Assembly (NCBI GenBank): GCA_002683775.1
Contig: NYTT01000065.1
Coordinates: 1-6,383 of the forward strand
Source of the DNA: Flavobacteriales bacterium
GTDB taxonomy: Bacteria; Bacteroidota; Bacteroidia; Flavobacteriales; BACL11
Direction: 5' to 3'
DNA: 6,383 nucleotides
Part shown: piece after piece, positions 5,121 to 6,383 of the stretch
Layout of the letters: every line of letters starts with the position of its first letter
Position numbering within the stretch: the stretch's first letter is position 1
Notes under the pieces: model-generated
What the model was told of the DNA's origin: nothing
Database searches by the model: none
What the model saw: only the letters and a program-made list of their open reading frames with translations
Position numbers and translations under genes: made by a program

Positions 5121-6383
5121 TTATATAGTTATAGAACTATATCTTTCATCATTTACAGTATCCATCATTATGGATTCTGGTGTCATATTTTTTCCAGCCA
5201 AAAGAGGTTTAAGTATCGATGGGCTGAAACCCGACACTAAAGCAGTACCATCTTTATTAAACTCCACTGGGAAATTACTCCCTCTATTGTTTAAATTCCA
5301 ATATATAATATCCGGTTTTTTATACCCATATTCATTATACATAGATTCAATCATAGACTGAGAACCTAAGTCACTAATTGTTGCCTGATTGAACTGCATG
5401 TCTGATAAAATCATTATCTTAGTCGGCATCTTATCCTGTGGGATATCATTAAGTTTAGCTTGATCTAAAATCAAACTAAACACAGCTTCTAAATCTGTAC
5501 TAAAACCCCAATCAGCACTTCTAAGTTGATCCATTCTTTCTGTAACCCCACCAGTTAAATACTGAAGTTGTGGACTTTCTGAGAAAGTGATGAAAGCGTC
5601 TTTAAAGTCACCTTCATTTCTTTCTGAGATATACATTCCCAATGAAATTGCTACGTCCATACAACTAAGATTTTCATTACCACCAGCTGGACAAATCATT
5701 GATCCTGACACATCCACTACAGGTAATAACCTTTCATCTGAATTTTCCATCCAGTTAGGTAAAGACTCCCATTGTTTTTGTGAAACAACTTCATCACCAC
5801 CTAAATGAATACTTTTAATAATATCATATGGGTAAATCGCACCAGCGTTAACTTTCGCAGTCCCATCTACCAAACCTTTCTTATACTCATCATATCTTTC
5901 AGTATCATTTTTCACAAATGACTTCTGATATCTAGATGATGCTAAAGATGGTAGTTTCGAATAATCAATACTTTCCCAATCATTCGCACACATCTTAGTT
6001 TCCACAACATTAGTTAAATTAACTAACATCTTTCTATACTCTTTAGGCGTATATTTGAATAATTTTCTAAGTCTGTTCGCAACAATACCTTTTCTTGGCA
6101 TCCATTTGGCCGTTAATTGATTTCCATTTGTTAGGGACTCTTTAATTAGTGTGAACATATCACCTTCCAATTCTGTACCAACCAAAACCAATACATCGTC
6201 CCATCTTCCAAATTCTGGAATCAGTCCGATGTTATTTCTAACTGTTTGTGGTGAGGTAGTAACTAGGTGAGTTATTATATCTCTAAAGATTTGTCTCTCT
6301 CCAGCCCCACTTCTCACATCTCTACTCCAAAATAGAAGTTTAGATGCGATTAATGGATTTTCATTATAAGCTTCATTAAATAA
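5121..6383 (-). CDS. Ro60/TROVE-like (DUF2828-like) RNA-binding protein with vWA domain, 5' end outside the window
   Basis: The frame is open to the window edge, giving 420 visible residues; a GTG at 6317 is internal because family-conserved sequence (LLFWSRDVRSGAGER, residues 16-30 of the fragment) spans it. RDVRSGAGERQIFR is the hallmark helix of the DUF2828/TROVE-like group, followed by FGRWDDVL (58-65), KWMPRKG (93-99) and YPYDIIK (184-190) in the helical-repeat part. The C-terminal vWA domain has an intact metal site: DVSGS (224-228), T296 in GFSTDLEAVF, and D328 in ILSDMQF. In cellular Ro60 the helical ring binds ends of misfolded RNAs and Y RNAs, in RNA quality control. Only a short N-terminal part is missing, judged by where RDVR usually lies. 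Directly downstream is the candidate structured RNA, with the terminator at 4657-4693 as the first visible stop for this transcript. The RNA-binding role is inferred from the family. Confidence 0.8.
   Translation of the reverse strand, partial: LFNEAYNENPLIASKLLFWSRDVRSGAGERQIFRDIITHLVTTSPQTVRNNIGLIPEFGRWDDVLVLVGTELEGDMFTLIKESLTNGNQLTAKWMPRKGIVANRLRKLFKYTPKEYRKMLVNLTNVVETKMCANDWESIDYSKLPSLASSRYQKSFVKNDTERYDEYKKGLVDGTAKVNAGAIYPYDIIKSIHLGGDEVVSQKQWESLPNWMENSDERLLPVVDVSGSMICPAGGNENLSCMDVAISLGMYISERNEGDFKDAFITFSESPQLQYLTGGVTERMDQLRSADWGFSTDLEAVFSLILDQAKLNDIPQDKMPTKIMILSDMQFNQATISDLGSQSMIESMYNEYGYKKPDIIYWNLNNRGSNFPVEFNKDGTALVSGFSPSILKPLLAGKNMTPESIMMDTVNDERYSSITI

Noticed and set aside
5587..5808. 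Plus-strand open frame of 73 codons opposite the Ro-like gene
   Set aside because: Antisense to the vWA metal-site region, with no start signal or recognisable protein; a shadow frame.
6315..6317. GTG at 6317 as the start of the Ro-like gene
   Set aside because: The upstream in-frame sequence to the window edge has no stop and continues the conserved LLFWSRD-VRSGAGER motif, so the real start is outside the window.

Overview
The window looks like part of an AT-rich, tightly packed bacteriophage genome, probably a large tailed phage. The evidence is a Dam-type DNA methylase, a phage-style DnaJ, and two unknown proteins that I recall as resembling conserved hypotheticals of marine T4-like phages. 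A Ro/TROVE-like von Willebrand A (vWA) protein also fits. Genes start without clear Shine-Dalgarno sequences. Starts are preceded by A/T-rich leaders such as AATAAATAAATAGA, which is compatible with a Bacteroidetes-type host. That host is an inference; no structural or host gene is present to prove it.

Layout. Positions 3373 down to 1 form a minus-strand run read in this order: dnaJ (3373-2360), an unknown 141-aa protein with a faint resemblance to phage metallopeptidases (2309-1884), a 65-aa orphan (1880-1683), a 215-aa protein with a PD-(D/E)XK-like signature (1678-1031), the Dam-type methylase (1023-115), and the first 37 codons of another gene (113 to the edge). Gaps within the run after dnaJ are only 1-7 nt, so it is probably an operon. 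A 61-bp divergent spacer separates dnaJ from a plus-strand unknown gene (3435-4088). That gene converges on a minus-strand unknown gene (4584-4111), and the 22-nt gap between them is occupied by a palindrome. At the right edge a minus-strand gene (6383-5121, 5' end outside the window) encodes a Ro60/TROVE-like (DUF2828-like) protein with an intact vWA metal site.

The main point of interest is the gene-free stretch 4585-5120. On the minus strand, directly downstream of the Ro-like gene, it has no credible ORF. It does have a strong intrinsic terminator at its 3' end (U8 tail, 4664-4657), a possible long-range helix closing a domain of about 270 nt, and a 9-bp hairpin with a possible pseudoknot. 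It also holds further hairpins, a perfect 19-nt dyad and a 15-nt imperfect direct repeat. I read this as a candidate structured noncoding RNA of about 400 nt. Bacterial Ro proteins bind structured Y RNAs that are often encoded next to them, so the pair could be a phage Ro-RNA ribonucleoprotein. The RNA does not match tmRNA, RNase P or tRNA in full. The fold was traced by eye, and covariation analysis in relatives would decide whether it is real.

How the genes may work together: Dam and the short downstream ORF both carry sliding-clamp-like QxxLF peptides, which hints at a replication-linked DNA-modification module. The nuclease-like protein lies immediately upstream of Dam. DnaJ and the Ro-like protein suggest phage control of host protein and RNA folding or quality control. 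These functional links are inferences from gene order.
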